Positions 34,729 through 43,190 are shown, counted from the stretch's first letter. The stretch is 64,000 nucleotides of DNA from Rhodoferax_B sp049316285 (GCF_049316285.1 NZ_JBMOXA010000026.1:4779-68778), one strand, 5' to 3'. Made by a program: numbers and translations. The notes: generated by a model not told the origin, from the letters alone.

Positions 34729-35865
34729 TTACCAATCGGAGAAAACTTCTTCGGCAATGCCAAAGGCCGTGCTGGCACCGGTGCCGCTGGTCACCAGCAC
34801 CAGGCGTGTGGCCGCGTCGGGCCGGTCGATCAAGCAGTCGGTGCTGGCGGATGAGGGGTAGGTGCCAACCCAGCGTTCTGTCACGGTCGCCTCTTTCAGG
34901 CGAAGCGTGGCATGCAGGTGGCGCAGGATGATGTCGTCCACACGCTGGTTGGCAAAAGGCTCCAGCACCGGGCCGTAGTGATGGGAGTCGCCCACCACCA
35001 AGGAGCCATCGGCGCTTTGCACCACGATCAGGTGAATGCCGTGGGCCAGGGCCTCGGCTTCTTCCGCATCGAGTTGCACACGCAGCGCAGCGGCCTCGGG
35101 CAGCTTGCTGTAGCCGTGGTAACGCACCAGGCTCAGGTCGGACATCACGGCGGACGGCAGCTTGAAACCCGCCTCGGGCCGCACACGCAGCATATGGAGC
35201 TGGCAGAGCTGCAAGTTGTGTGCGGCGATGCGCTCGGCAAACAGGCCGTTTAAATCGGTGTTGGTGCAAACCGCCACGCGCTCCGCAAAGTAGCTGCCAC
35301 GTGCGGTGCGTACCTTGGGCGCGGACACCTCGAGCACGGCTTCGCTGAAGCGGAACACCACGCCATGGACCTCGGCCAGCCAACGCGTGAGCTGGCCAAT
35401 GGCGGTGCGTGACTCCACACGTATTTCATGCGGGCTGTAGAGGCCGCCGGCGGCGCCGTCCCACTGCAGCGACGGTGCGCGGCGCACGGCTTCGGCCGCA
35501 TCCACCAGTTCACAAGCCTCGGCCATGGGCGTTTGCATAAAGGCCTGCAGCACGTCCAAAGCCTTGGGGCGGAAGGCCGACAGCCACAGGCCTTGGTGCA
35601 GCACCGGTATGCCGGCTTGCGGCGCCACCTCGCCCCACACTTCGCGGGCACGGCGCGCACGCCGCCAGGTGTCGCCAGCGCCCTGGCCGGTGACGGTGAT
35701 GAAGCCGAAGTTGCGGATGGAAGCGCCCACGCAGGCCGCGTCGCGCTCCAGCACACACACCTTCAGGCCACGGCGCGCGGCGGTGTAGGCATGGGCCAGG
35801 CCGACGATGCCGGCGCCGACCACGATCACATCAAATTGATTGCTGCCTTGAATATTGTCTTGCAT
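34729..35865 (-). CDS. TIGR03364-type FAD oxidoreductase of phosphonate clusters
   Basis: DAO-fold FAD enzyme of 378 aa. The N-terminal dinucleotide motif is clear (VIVVGAGIVGLAHAYTAARRGLKVCVLERD), and the C-terminus has the second FAD contact (LVLVTSGTGASTAFGIAEEVF). The sequence resembles the TIGR03364 family, which I recall as recurrent beside phnX. Members are proposed to oxidise AEP or N-methyl-AEP to phosphonoacetaldehyde, bypassing PhnW. Placed 15 bases before phnX, it is the best candidate for feeding it. Exact amine substrate is inferred, not shown. Confidence 0.85.
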   Translation of the reverse strand: MQDNIQGSNQFDVIVVGAGIVGLAHAYTAARRGLKVCVLERDAACVGASIRNFGFITVTGQGAGDTWRRARRAREVWGEVAPQAGIPVLHQGLWLSAFRPKALDVLQAFMQTPMAEACELVDAAEAVRRAPSLQWDGAAGGLYSPHEIRVESRTAIGQLTRWLAEVHGVVFRFSEAVLEVSAPKVRTARGSYFAERVAVCTNTDLNGLFAERIAAHNLQLCQLHMLRVRPEAGFKLPSAVMSDLSLVRYHGYSKLPEAAALRVQLDAEEAEALAHGIHLIVVQSADGSLVVGDSHHYGPVLEPFANQRVDDIILRHLHATLRLKEATVTERWVGTYPSSASTDCLIDRPDAATRLVLVTSGTGASTAFGIAEEVFSDW

Positions 35866-35886
35866 GGTTTAGGGATGTCAAAAAGT

Positions 35887-36588
35887 TCAATTGCGCGGCA
35901 AGCGCAGCACCGGCCAGCCACGCGTGCTGGCCTCGGCTTCGAGCCGCTTGTCCGGGTCTACCACCACCGGCTGGCCCACGGCCAGCAACAGCGGCAAGTC
36001 GTTGATGGAGTCGCTGTGAAAGCTGGACTTGGCCAAGGTCGGCGCTGCGGCCCAGCCACGCTCGGTCAGCCAGCTCTTGAGGCGCGTGACCTTGCCCTCG
36101 CGCATGTTCAGCACATCCTGGGTTTTGCCGGTGAAGCGCCCTTCTGCATCACTCTCCAGCTCGGTGGCGAGCAAATGTTCAAAGCCCAATACCTGCGCAG
36201 TTTCTTCCACCAGGAAGCGGCTGGTGGCGGTGCTCAACACCAGCAGGTCGCCACGCGCCTGGTATTGGCGCATCAGCGCAAAAGCCGATGGCGGCAGGCG
36301 CGGCAGTATCACGTCGCGCATGAACATGCTGCGCAAGGGCTGCCATTCGGCCGGTGTTTTGCCGGCCAAGGTGGCGGCAAAAAAAGCGCAGAACTCACCG
36401 GGCACGGCCTCACCGGCGTTGTAGCGCCGCTCCATGGCCTGGTTGCGTTCGGCAAACTCGGGGCCGAGCACACCATGCTCGATTAAAAACGCCCCCCACA
36501 GCACTTCCGAGTCGCCGGTCAGCAGGGTGTTGTCCAGGTCGAACACGGCCAAGGTGGGGCCGGGAACCATATCTCTTTTTTCTTGCAT
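35887..36588 (-). CDS. HAD-IB family phosphatase in phosphonate cluster
   Basis: Haloacid dehalogenase-type hydrolase of about 233 aa, SerB-like subfamily. Motif I is FDLDNTLLTGDSE, motif II lies in VLSTATSRFLVEE, and motif III/IV in FHSDSINDLPLLLAVGQPVVVDPDK. The start is uncertain: ATG 36588 gives a short lead, and ATG 36570 is also possible; the open frame to 36645 overlaps the permease gene. Its position between the AEP permease and the FAD oxidase suggests work on a phosphonate or phosphate ester intermediate, but no substrate can be named. Confidence 0.85.
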   Translation of the reverse strand: MQEKRDMVPGPTLAVFDLDNTLLTGDSEVLWGAFLIEHGVLGPEFAERNQAMERRYNAGEAVPGEFCAFFAATLAGKTPAEWQPLRSMFMRDVILPRLPPSAFALMRQYQARGDLLVLSTATSRFLVEETAQVLGFEHLLATELESDAEGRFTGKTQDVLNMREGKVTRLKSWLTERGWAAAPTLAKSSFHSDSINDLPLLLAVGQPVVVDPDKRLEAEASTRGWPVLRLPRN

Positions 36589-36623
36589 CAAAAATTCTTT
36601 AACAAAAAAGCCGAAGCTGCAGA

Positions 36624-38345
36624 CTAACGTGACGGGTTGCGCCACGCCTGGGTGCGCCGCTCCACCAGTTTGCCAACACCCAAGTAGACCAAGGTGACGA
36701 TGAGCGAAGTGCCCGCAATCAACACCGCCATGGCGGCGGCCGGGCCAGTGTCGCCGGCCTCGTCCAAGTTCAGAATCGCCACCGAGGCCAGCTTGGTGTC
36801 GGGCGAATACAAAAACACCACGGCCGAGATGGTGGTCATGGCGTTGATGAAGAAATAACGCGACACATCCAGCAGCGTGGGCAGGCAGATCGGCACCGTC
36901 ACGCGCCAGAAGGTGGTGTAGAACGGCACCTTCAGCGAACCCGACACGGCCTCGAACTCCGCATCAATCGCCTTCAGCGCCGTCACCACGGTCAGGTGAC
37001 CCGTGGTGTAGAAGTGCACGATGGTGCACAACACCAGCAGCGCGCCGGTCTGGTACAAAAAGTTCAGCGGGTTGGCCGGTGCGTTGAAGAAGAAGATGTA
37101 GCCCAGGCCCAGCACCAGGCCGGGCACGGCCATGGGCAACATGGCCAGCAAACGGATGACCGGGCGCGCCCAGTCCAGGCCGCGCGTTTTCTCCAGCAGA
37201 TAGGCACCGACAAACACCAGCACCGGGCCTATGGTGGCCGTGCCGAAGGCGAGCTTGAGGCTGTTGACCATGGCCTGATCCAGCTCGGCATCGACCAGGC
37301 CGGCGATGTAGTGCGACAAACTAGGCGTGAGGTTGTAGGGCCAGAGCTTGGCAAACGAGGCGAAAACCGCCATGCCAAACATGGCCAGCATCAGCGCGCA
37401 GATCAGGGCGCAAAACAGCGTCATCGCCAGATCAAAACCACGCGCGGGCGTGGGCACCAAGGCCACGGCACGTGCGCTGAGCATGGCGGTTTGTTTGCGC
37501 TGCACAAAGAAGTCGACGACGAAGGTCAAGACCGCTGGTGTGAGCAGCAGCAAGGCCACCACGGCGCCACGCTGAAAGTCCTGCTGGCCGATCACCAGCT
37601 TGAACACATCGGTGGCCAGCACGTTGAAGTTGCCGCCCACCACTTTGGGAATGCCGAAGTCCGTCATCACCAGCGTGAGGCTGACCAGAGCCGCCGAGAT
37701 CAGGCCGTATTTGGCGCCCGGCAGCGTGATGGTGACAAATTTGCGCAGTGTGCTGGTGCCCAGCGCATCGGCCGCTTCATACAGCCGCGCATCGGCCAGC
37801 GTGAGCGCCGTCACCAGCACCATCAGCACATGCGGAAAGACCGCAAAACACTCGGCCAGCACAATGCCCGAGGCGCCGTAAATGCCACTGAAACCCAAGG
37901 CCAGCCAGAAGTCCTTGGCCACGCCCTGGTTGCCAAACCAGTAGATCAGCGAAATCGCCGACAGCAGCGATGGCGCCAACAGCGGCAGCAGCGTGATGGT
38001 GCGCAGCAAGCCCTTGAACGGCATGCAACTGCGCGTGAGTGCATAGGCAAAAGTGAAGGCCAATGGGATGACAATCAACGTCACCAGCACCGACACCCAG
38101 ACACTGTTCCACAGGCTTTGCAGCAGCGCGGGAGAAGCCAGGTAAGCGGTGAAATTGGCCCAGCCACTTTTTTCGCCCGTGCCACCCAGGGCTTGCGACA
38201 GAATAGCCAGCAATGGCGACACCAGGCCCAGCGCCAGGAACAGCAGGATCAAGCCCAGCAGCAGATGCGCCAGACGGTCGCTCCAGTGCAGGCGCTGGCG
38301 CTGCGGTGGGGCGGACAAAACAACGGCAGCGGCGGCCATGCTCAC
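36624..38345 (-). CDS. 2-aminoethylphosphonate ABC transporter, fused permease
   Basis: Inner-membrane permease of 573 aa made of two fused permease halves, as in FbpB-like importers. About 12 helices are visible. Two coupling-loop motifs appear: DARLYEAADALGTSTLRKFVTITLP in the first half, and ALKAIDAEFEAVSGSLKVPFYTTFWRVTVP in the second. The closest recalled family is TIGR03262 (PhnU2, putative AEP permease). It overlaps the ATPase gene by four bases. The AEP substrate is inferred from phnX, the oxidase and the binding protein in the same operon. Confidence 0.88.
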   Translation of the reverse strand: MSMAAAAVVLSAPPQRQRLHWSDRLAHLLLGLILLFLALGLVSPLLAILSQALGGTGEKSGWANFTAYLASPALLQSLWNSVWVSVLVTLIVIPLAFTFAYALTRSCMPFKGLLRTITLLPLLAPSLLSAISLIYWFGNQGVAKDFWLALGFSGIYGASGIVLAECFAVFPHVLMVLVTALTLADARLYEAADALGTSTLRKFVTITLPGAKYGLISAALVSLTLVMTDFGIPKVVGGNFNVLATDVFKLVIGQQDFQRGAVVALLLLTPAVLTFVVDFFVQRKQTAMLSARAVALVPTPARGFDLAMTLFCALICALMLAMFGMAVFASFAKLWPYNLTPSLSHYIAGLVDAELDQAMVNSLKLAFGTATIGPVLVFVGAYLLEKTRGLDWARPVIRLLAMLPMAVPGLVLGLGYIFFFNAPANPLNFLYQTGALLVLCTIVHFYTTGHLTVVTALKAIDAEFEAVSGSLKVPFYTTFWRVTVPICLPTLLDVSRYFFINAMTTISAVVFLYSPDTKLASVAILNLDEAGDTGPAAAMAVLIAGTSLIVTLVYLGVGKLVERRTQAWRNPSR

Positions 38346-39442
38346 ACCTCGGCCGTGGGGAACACGCGCATGCGGTCAACACGCAGCGCAAAGCGCAAGC
38401 TGGCGCCTTCACGTATGCCGTATTCGTCCATCTGGTTCAGCGAAAACTGCAACTGCACGGTTTGGTCCGGAATCTCGTCGATGGCCAAACGCGCCAGGCA
38501 GTTGCTGCCCATGAATTCGATGTGCTGCACCTTGCCGTGGCACTGGCCGGGGTGCGTGTCTTGCAAGCCATCGAGCACACGGTCTTCGGGGCGCAGGTAC
38601 AAACAGACTTCACGCCCAGGGCGGAAATCGGCCCCAGACTCGGGCGCACACTGCAGGCGCAACTGGCCGCAGCGGAACCAGCGGTCACCTTCGGCCGTGG
38701 CTCGCAGCTTGTTCACCTTGCCGACAAACTCGGCCACAAACGGTGTGGCGGGTTCGCGGTAAACCTGCATGGGTGTGCCCACTTGCTCGATCACGCCGTG
38801 GTTCATCACCACGATGCGGTCAGCCACCGACAAGGCCTCTTCCTGGTCGTGTGTCACCATGATGGTGGTCACGCCCAGTTGGCGTTGCAGCGAGCGGATT
38901 TCGTTGCGCAGGTGCACACGCACAATCGCGTCGAGCGCGGAAAGCGGCTCGTCCAGCAACAACAAGCCTGGCGACATGGCCAGCGCTCGCGCCAAGGCCA
39001 CACGCTGCTGCTGCCCGCCCGACATTTGCGCCGGGTATTTGGCACCACTGCCCGGCAGACCCACAAGGGCCAGCAGTTCATTCACGCGCGCCTGGATCTG
39101 CGCACGTGGCACGCGCCGATTCACCAGGCCGTAGCCCACGTTGTCGGCAATCGTCAAATTGGGGAACAGCGCGTACGACTGGAACACGATGCCATAGTCG
39201 CGCTGCGCGGGCGGCAACACCGAGATGTCGCGCCCGTCCTGGAAAATCTGGCCCGAGGTTTGTGTCTCCAGCCCGGCAATGATGCGCAGCAGCGTGGTCT
39301 TGCCGCAGCCTGAGGGCCCGAGAAAACAGACAAACTCGCCGCGCGGAATCGACAGCGCGATGTTGTCCAACGCCTGGAAAGCGCCGAAGTTTTTGCGTAT
39401 GCTGTTCAGGCGCAGATAGGCGTCTTGGTCAACAGCAGGCAT
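38342..39442 (-). CDS. 2-aminoethylphosphonate ABC transporter ATPase
   Basis: ATP-binding subunit. The domain starts YLRLNSIRKNFGAFQALDNI, with Walker A GPSGCGKTTLLRII, signature MSGGQQQRVALARALA, Walker B LLLLDEPLSALD and a C-terminal TOBE-like regulatory domain. Closest recalled family is TIGR03265 (PhnT2). The start is uncertain: ATG 39442 has AAGGA upstream and fits the family, while ATG 39556 would sit two bases after the binding-protein gene and add a 38-residue tail. An imperfect inverted repeat (about 39516-39546) lies in that doubtful stretch. Confidence 0.88.
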   Translation of the reverse strand: MPAVDQDAYLRLNSIRKNFGAFQALDNIALSIPRGEFVCFLGPSGCGKTTLLRIIAGLETQTSGQIFQDGRDISVLPPAQRDYGIVFQSYALFPNLTIADNVGYGLVNRRVPRAQIQARVNELLALVGLPGSGAKYPAQMSGGQQQRVALARALAMSPGLLLLDEPLSALDAIVRVHLRNEIRSLQRQLGVTTIMVTHDQEEALSVADRIVVMNHGVIEQVGTPMQVYREPATPFVAEFVGKVNKLRATAEGDRWFRCGQLRLQCAPESGADFRPGREVCLYLRPEDRVLDGLQDTHPGQCHGKVQHIEFMGSNCLARLAIDEIPDQTVQLQFSLNQMDEYGIREGASLRFALRVDRMRVFPTAEV

Positions 39443-39558
39443 GGTCTGCTCATCCTTTGGCAGCGGGGACTGCTTCTCGCGCGGCATTCCCAAGCCCGTG
39501 GGGGCCAGGAAGCCGCGTGCCTTGAAAAGCCTTTTCATGGCGCGCGGCGTCAACATGT

Positions 39559-40590
39559 TTACTTCTTCTCGCTCTTGGCGTCGTAGCGCTTGGACCACTC
39601 GGTCAAGGTGCGCTCGCGGTTCACGGCCGAGGTCGTGAAGTCCATCTTGATCAGACGTGCTTCATAGTCGTCTGGAATGCCAGGCAGCTTGGGCGCCACG
39701 CCGGGCTGGGCGGTGATGGCGAAGTTCTTGCCATACAGCAGCATGGCGTCTTTGCTCGAAGCCCAGTCGGCCAGTTTCTTGGCGGCATCCAGCTTCTTCG
39801 TGCCCTTGTAGATGGCGTAGCCTTCCAGATCCCAACCCAGGCCTTCCTTGGGGAACACCAACTCGATTGGCGCGCCCTTGGCCTTGTTGGTGTAGCCACG
39901 GTACTCGAACGAAATGCCGGCCACGTATTCACCCGAAGCCGCCATGTTGCAGGGCTTGGAGCCCGAGTGTGTGTATTGGCCGATGTTTTCGTGCAGCGCG
40001 TCCATGTATTTCCAGCCGCCGCCCTTGCCGTTGTCATCACCCCACAGCTGCAGCCAGGCTGCCACGTCGAAGTAACCCGTGCCCGAGGATGCGGGGTTTG
40101 GCATCACCACCTGACCCTTGAATTCGGGCTTGGTCAGATCTTTCCAGCTGGTGGGGATGGCGATGTTGCGTTTCTTCGCTTCCACGGTGTTGAAACACAC
40201 CACGGCGCCAAACACGTCCATGCCAAACCAGGCCGGCGGATTCTTCTTGTCGCGGTACTGCGGCATGATCGCGTCCAGGTTCAGCGGCGCATAGGGCTGC
40301 AGCATGCCGTTGGCATCAAACAGAGCCAGGCTGGATGCCGCCACGCCCCAGATCACGTCCGCCTGCGGGTTGGCTTTTTCGGCCAGCAGCTTGGCGGTGA
40401 TCACACCCGTGGAGTCGCGCACCCATTTGATCTCGATATCCGGGTTGACCTTGTTGAAGGCTTCTTGGTAGGCCTTGAGCTGGTCGGTTTCAAGCGCGGT
40501 GTAAACCGTCAACTGCGTTTTCTGCGCGAACGCACCGGTTGCGCAGAGCAGGCCCAGGGCACCGGCCAGCACAGGTTTCCAAAACTTCAT
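39559..40590 (-). CDS. 2-aminoethylphosphonate ABC transporter binding protein
   Basis: Periplasmic binding protein of 343 aa with a signal peptide (MKFWKPVLAGALGLLCATGAFA). The body is of the iron/thiamine-binding-like type 2 fold: TVYTALETDQLKAYQEAFNK, IWGVAASSLALFDANGML, MPNPASSGTGYFDVAAWLQLWGDD and GISFEYRGYTNKAKG. Closest recalled family is TIGR03261 (PhnS2). ATG 40590 follows AAGGAG. First gene of the minus-strand arm, divergent from the GntR regulator, with a palindromic operator candidate between them. Confidence 0.9.
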   Translation of the reverse strand: MKFWKPVLAGALGLLCATGAFAQKTQLTVYTALETDQLKAYQEAFNKVNPDIEIKWVRDSTGVITAKLLAEKANPQADVIWGVAASSLALFDANGMLQPYAPLNLDAIMPQYRDKKNPPAWFGMDVFGAVVCFNTVEAKKRNIAIPTSWKDLTKPEFKGQVVMPNPASSGTGYFDVAAWLQLWGDDNGKGGGWKYMDALHENIGQYTHSGSKPCNMAASGEYVAGISFEYRGYTNKAKGAPIELVFPKEGLGWDLEGYAIYKGTKKLDAAKKLADWASSKDAMLLYGKNFAITAQPGVAPKLPGIPDDYEARLIKMDFTTSAVNRERTLTEWSKRYDAKSEKK

Positions 40591-40700
40591 GGGAAGACTC
40601 CTTGTGAAAAGAAATGAAATGTGACTTCTGCGTGTTTCATCTTGATGACACACAGCCCAAGCAAAATGGGTGCCACACCAAACTCTTTGTCTTTCACATT

Positions 40701-40717
40701 TTGTAAATCGTAGACAA
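40701..40717. promoter_or_regulatory. Candidate GntR/FadR-type operator
   Basis: TTGTAAATCGTAGACAA is a 17-bp interrupted palindrome of the form TTGTnnAnnnTnnACAA, resembling sites bound by FCD-domain GntR proteins. It lies 29 bp before the regulator start and about 110 bp before the binding-protein start, in the only shared intergenic region. Autoregulation and control of the importer are inferred. Confidence 0.55.
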
Positions 40718-40745
40718 TCTTCAATCTGCACACTACCATTTACCC

Positions 40746-41510
40746 ATGAGCACGACGCCTTCAACTCCCCTGGTTTCCGCACCTGCGCAACCCTCGACCA
40801 TTGCACTGCTTCAGCGCAATTCGCTCGCAAGTTTGGTGCAGACTGAAATTGAACGCATGATTTTGGGCGGCGAACTGGCCTCTGGCGCCAAGCTCACAGA
40901 ATCCATACTCGCCGACCGCCTGGGCGTATCGCGCGGGCCGGTGCGCGAGGCTTTTCGCATGCTTGAAGAATCAGGCCTGGTGCGCACCGAGAAGAACCGC
41001 GGCGTGTTTGTGCGCGACGTGGCAATTGAAGAAGCACTGGAGATTTTTGAGCTGCGCGCGGCCATGGACCAATACGTAGGCCGCAAGCTGGCCGAGACCA
41101 TCACGGCGCCGCAGATCAAAGAACTGCGCGGCTATGTTGACGAGATGGAGCAAGCCACCAAAGCCGGCGACGCCCAGACCTACCACCGGCTGAACCTGCA
41201 CTTTCATGACCGTTTGCTGGAGCTGACGAACAACACCAAGTTCACCGCGACCTACCGCAAGCTGGTCAACGAGTTGTCGCTGTTTCGCCGACAAAACCTC
41301 ACCAACGAATCCATGGCAGCCTACTCACGCGAGCACAGGCAGATCGTCAAAGCGATTGCCGCACGCGACCCCGATGCGGCCGGGCAGCTCATGTTCCAAC
41401 ACGTGATGAACAGCCGCGAGCGCACGCTGCAAAACTACCAGCGCCGCCAGGCAGAAGCCGCCGCGCGGCCTGACACAGCCAAAACCCTGCTCCAAGCGCT
41501 ACACGCTTAA
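40746..41510 (+). CDS. GntR-family (FCD) phosphonate regulator, PhnR-like
   Basis: Transcription factor of 254 aa. A winged helix covers about 25-95 (GAKLTESILADRLGVSRGPVREAFRMLEESGLV, RTEKNRGVFVRDV), then an all-helical FCD ligand domain (FELRAAMDQYVGRKLAE, LNLHFHDRLLELTNN, REHRQIVKAIAARDPDAA) with histidines typical of its metal site. Closest recalled family is TIGR03338, regulators of phosphonate use in Burkholderiales. It is divergent from the AEP importer and followed six bases later by the PhnZ-like gene. The ligand is probably a phosphonate or its aldehyde, which is inferred. Confidence 0.88.
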   Translation: MSTTPSTPLVSAPAQPSTIALLQRNSLASLVQTEIERMILGGELASGAKLTESILADRLGVSRGPVREAFRMLEESGLVRTEKNRGVFVRDVAIEEALEIFELRAAMDQYVGRKLAETITAPQIKELRGYVDEMEQATKAGDAQTYHRLNLHFHDRLLELTNNTKFTATYRKLVNELSLFRRQNLTNESMAAYSREHRQIVKAIAARDPDAAGQLMFQHVMNSRERTLQNYQRRQAEAAARPDTAKTLLQALHA

Positions 41511-41516
41511 ACCACC

Positions 41517-42074
41517 ATGCCCCTGAACCTTGCGGACATTGAAACCTTGTTTCGGCAGCACGGAGGCAGCCAGTACAGCGGTGAGCCCGTCACCCAGATG
41601 GAGCACGCCTTGCAAACCGCACTGCTGGCCGAGCAGGCCGGTGCCGACGACGAACTTGTCACCGCCGCACTGCTGCATGACCTCGGCCATTTGCTCGCGG
41701 CGCACAACGGCACGGCACCCGAGACACCTACGCTGCATGGCATAGACGATTTGCACCAATACATTGCCCTGCCCTTTCTGCGCGGCGTATTCTCCGAAAG
41801 AGTGCTCAATGCCGTACGTTGGCACGTAGACGCCAAACGTTATCTTTGTGCGACGCGGCCAGACTACTTGGCCAGCCTGTCGGCGGACTCGCAGCGCAGC
41901 CTTGGGCTGCAGGGCGGCGTCTTTTCTGCAGACCAAGCCAGCACCTTCATCAGCCAAGCTGGCGCCGAAGAGGCCGTCGCGCTGCGACTGTGGGACGACC
42001 TGGCGAAGACTGGCGGTTTGCCAACCCCCACGCTGCAGCATTACCTGCAACGCGCCGAACGCTGCCTTCTCTAA
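41517..42074 (+). CDS. PhnZ-like HD-domain protein, possible diiron C-P oxygenase
   Basis: HD-fold protein of 185 aa in the phosphonate-linked family (recalled as TIGR03276). It carries the residues known from the PhnZ oxygenase, as I recall that structure: Y20 and E23 spaced as Y24/E27; H30, H54 and D55 (LLHDLGHLL) with the same spacing as H34, H58 and D59; then D77/H80, H103 and K107 in RWHVDAKRY, like H80, H104 and K108. PhnZ cleaves 2-amino-1-hydroxyethylphosphonate to glycine and phosphate using oxygen. Its partner PhnY, which makes that substrate, is not in the window. Activity is likely oxidative rather than phosphohydrolytic, but this is inference. Confidence 0.82.
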   Translation: MPLNLADIETLFRQHGGSQYSGEPVTQMEHALQTALLAEQAGADDELVTAALLHDLGHLLAAHNGTAPETPTLHGIDDLHQYIALPFLRGVFSERVLNAVRWHVDAKRYLCATRPDYLASLSADSQRSLGLQGGVFSADQASTFISQAGAEEAVALRLWDDLAKTGGLPTPTLQHYLQRAERCLL

Positions 42075-42090
42075 CGCAAGCGCCCCACCT

Positions 42091-42966
42091 GTGCAAGCCC
42101 TGGAACTGACCGGCCCGATTGCCCTCGCCGTCCTTTTTGGCGCGTTACTGCACGCAGGATGGAACGCACTCATCAAATCGGGCCAAGACAAACAGCTAGA
42201 CACCGCGTTAATCCACAGCCTGGGCGTGTTTGTGGCACTGCCCGTGCTGCTGGTCGCAGGGCCGCCCGACCGCGCCGCCTGGCCCTACATCGCCCTGACC
42301 ACCGTTGTCCATCTGGCTTACTACATCGCGCTTGCAGGCGCCTACAAACATGGCGACCTGGGACTCACCTACCCCATCATGCGGGGTTGCGCTCCACTGC
42401 TGGTGGCACTCGGCAGCCACAGCTTCATTGGCGAGAGTTTGTCGCTGCAGGCCTGGGGAGGTATCGCCGCCATCTGCATGGGGGTGCTGGCGATTGGCCT
42501 GTCACGCGGCGCATTGCCGGGGCGCGAGGCGCAGCGCGGCACGGCCTTGCGTTATGCCTTCAGCAATGCCGCCATCATCGCGCTTTACACGGTGGTCGAT
42601 GGCATCGGCGTGCGCGCCTCCAACAACGCCTTGTCCTATGTGTCCACCCTATTTTTGCTGGACGGCATCCCGTACATGGCCCTGGTGTTATGGCAGCGCG
42701 GCCCGCGCCGTGGCGAAGCGCTGCGCTACATGGCCAGGCGCTGGCCCGTGGCACTGGGCGGCACACTGGCATCGGTCAGCAGCTACGGTATTGCACTTTG
42801 GGCCATGACACACGCACCGGTCGCCGTGGTGGCCGCATTACGCGAAACCTCGGTGCTGTTCGCTGCGCTGATAGGCACGTTTTTTCTGCGTGAGAAATTC
42901 GGTTGGCAACGCGCGACCGGCACGCTTGTGCTTCTGGGAGGGGTTTTGCTGCTGCGGTTTGGTTGA
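42091..42966 (+). CDS. EamA-family (DMT) membrane transporter
   Basis: Drug/metabolite superfamily transporter of about 291 aa with roughly ten hydrophobic helices in two EamA repeats (LFGALLHAGWNALIK, then PIMRGCAPLLVALGSH, and VVAALRETSVLFAALIGTFFLREKFGWQRATG). GTG 42091 was chosen because everything upstream in this frame lies inside the PhnZ-like gene, whose stop is 17 bases earlier; no good ribosome site is seen. It shares an operon with the regulator and the HD protein, so it may move a phosphonate, an amine or a degradation product. Direction and substrate are unknown. Confidence 0.82.
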   Translation: MQALELTGPIALAVLFGALLHAGWNALIKSGQDKQLDTALIHSLGVFVALPVLLVAGPPDRAAWPYIALTTVVHLAYYIALAGAYKHGDLGLTYPIMRGCAPLLVALGSHSFIGESLSLQAWGGIAAICMGVLAIGLSRGALPGREAQRGTALRYAFSNAAIIALYTVVDGIGVRASNNALSYVSTLFLLDGIPYMALVLWQRGPRRGEALRYMARRWPVALGGTLASVSSYGIALWAMTHAPVAVVAALRETSVLFAALIGTFFLREKFGWQRATGTLVLLGGVLLLRFG

Positions 42967-43035
42967 AAACCCGGCTCGTTGCTGCCACGCCCGGGCCTTG
43001 GGCGAGCAGCACACTCCCAGAGGTAAAGGCAAAGA

Positions 43036-43068
43036 AAAAGCCCGCTATCTTTTGAACAGCGGGCTTTT
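43036..43068. terminator. Bidirectional intrinsic terminator
   Basis: AAAAGCCCGCT pairs with AGCGGGCTTTT around an 11-base loop. It serves tRNA-Lys on the minus strand and probably also ends the phosphonate plus-strand arm. Confidence 0.85.
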
Positions 43069-43079
43069 CTTGAAATACT

Positions 43080-43155
43080 TGGTGGGACGTGCGGGGGTCG
43101 AACCCACGACAAACGGATTAAAAGTCCGCTGCTCTACCAACTGAGCTAACGTCCC
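43080..43155 (-). tRNA. tRNA-Lys(TTT)
   Basis: 76 nt on the minus strand with encoded CCA. Acceptor stem GGGACGT/ACGTCCC; D arm TAGCTCAGTTGGTAGAGC; anticodon arm CGGACTTTTAATCCG with anticodon TTT; T arm GTGGGTTCGACCCCCGC. Confidence 0.97.
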
Positions 43156-43190
43156 GACTGCATAGTTTCCTACAGCAGCGAAGCCTCAGA

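Noticed and set aside
36996..38762. Plus-strand frame (588 codons) opposite the AEP permease
   Set aside because: Shadow of the permease; arginine-, glutamine- and histidine-rich with no motif.
33024..43155. Phosphonate cluster as a recently acquired island at tRNA-Lys
   Set aside because: The cluster is near a tRNA gene, but there is no integrase, no duplicated tRNA end and no obvious composition change.
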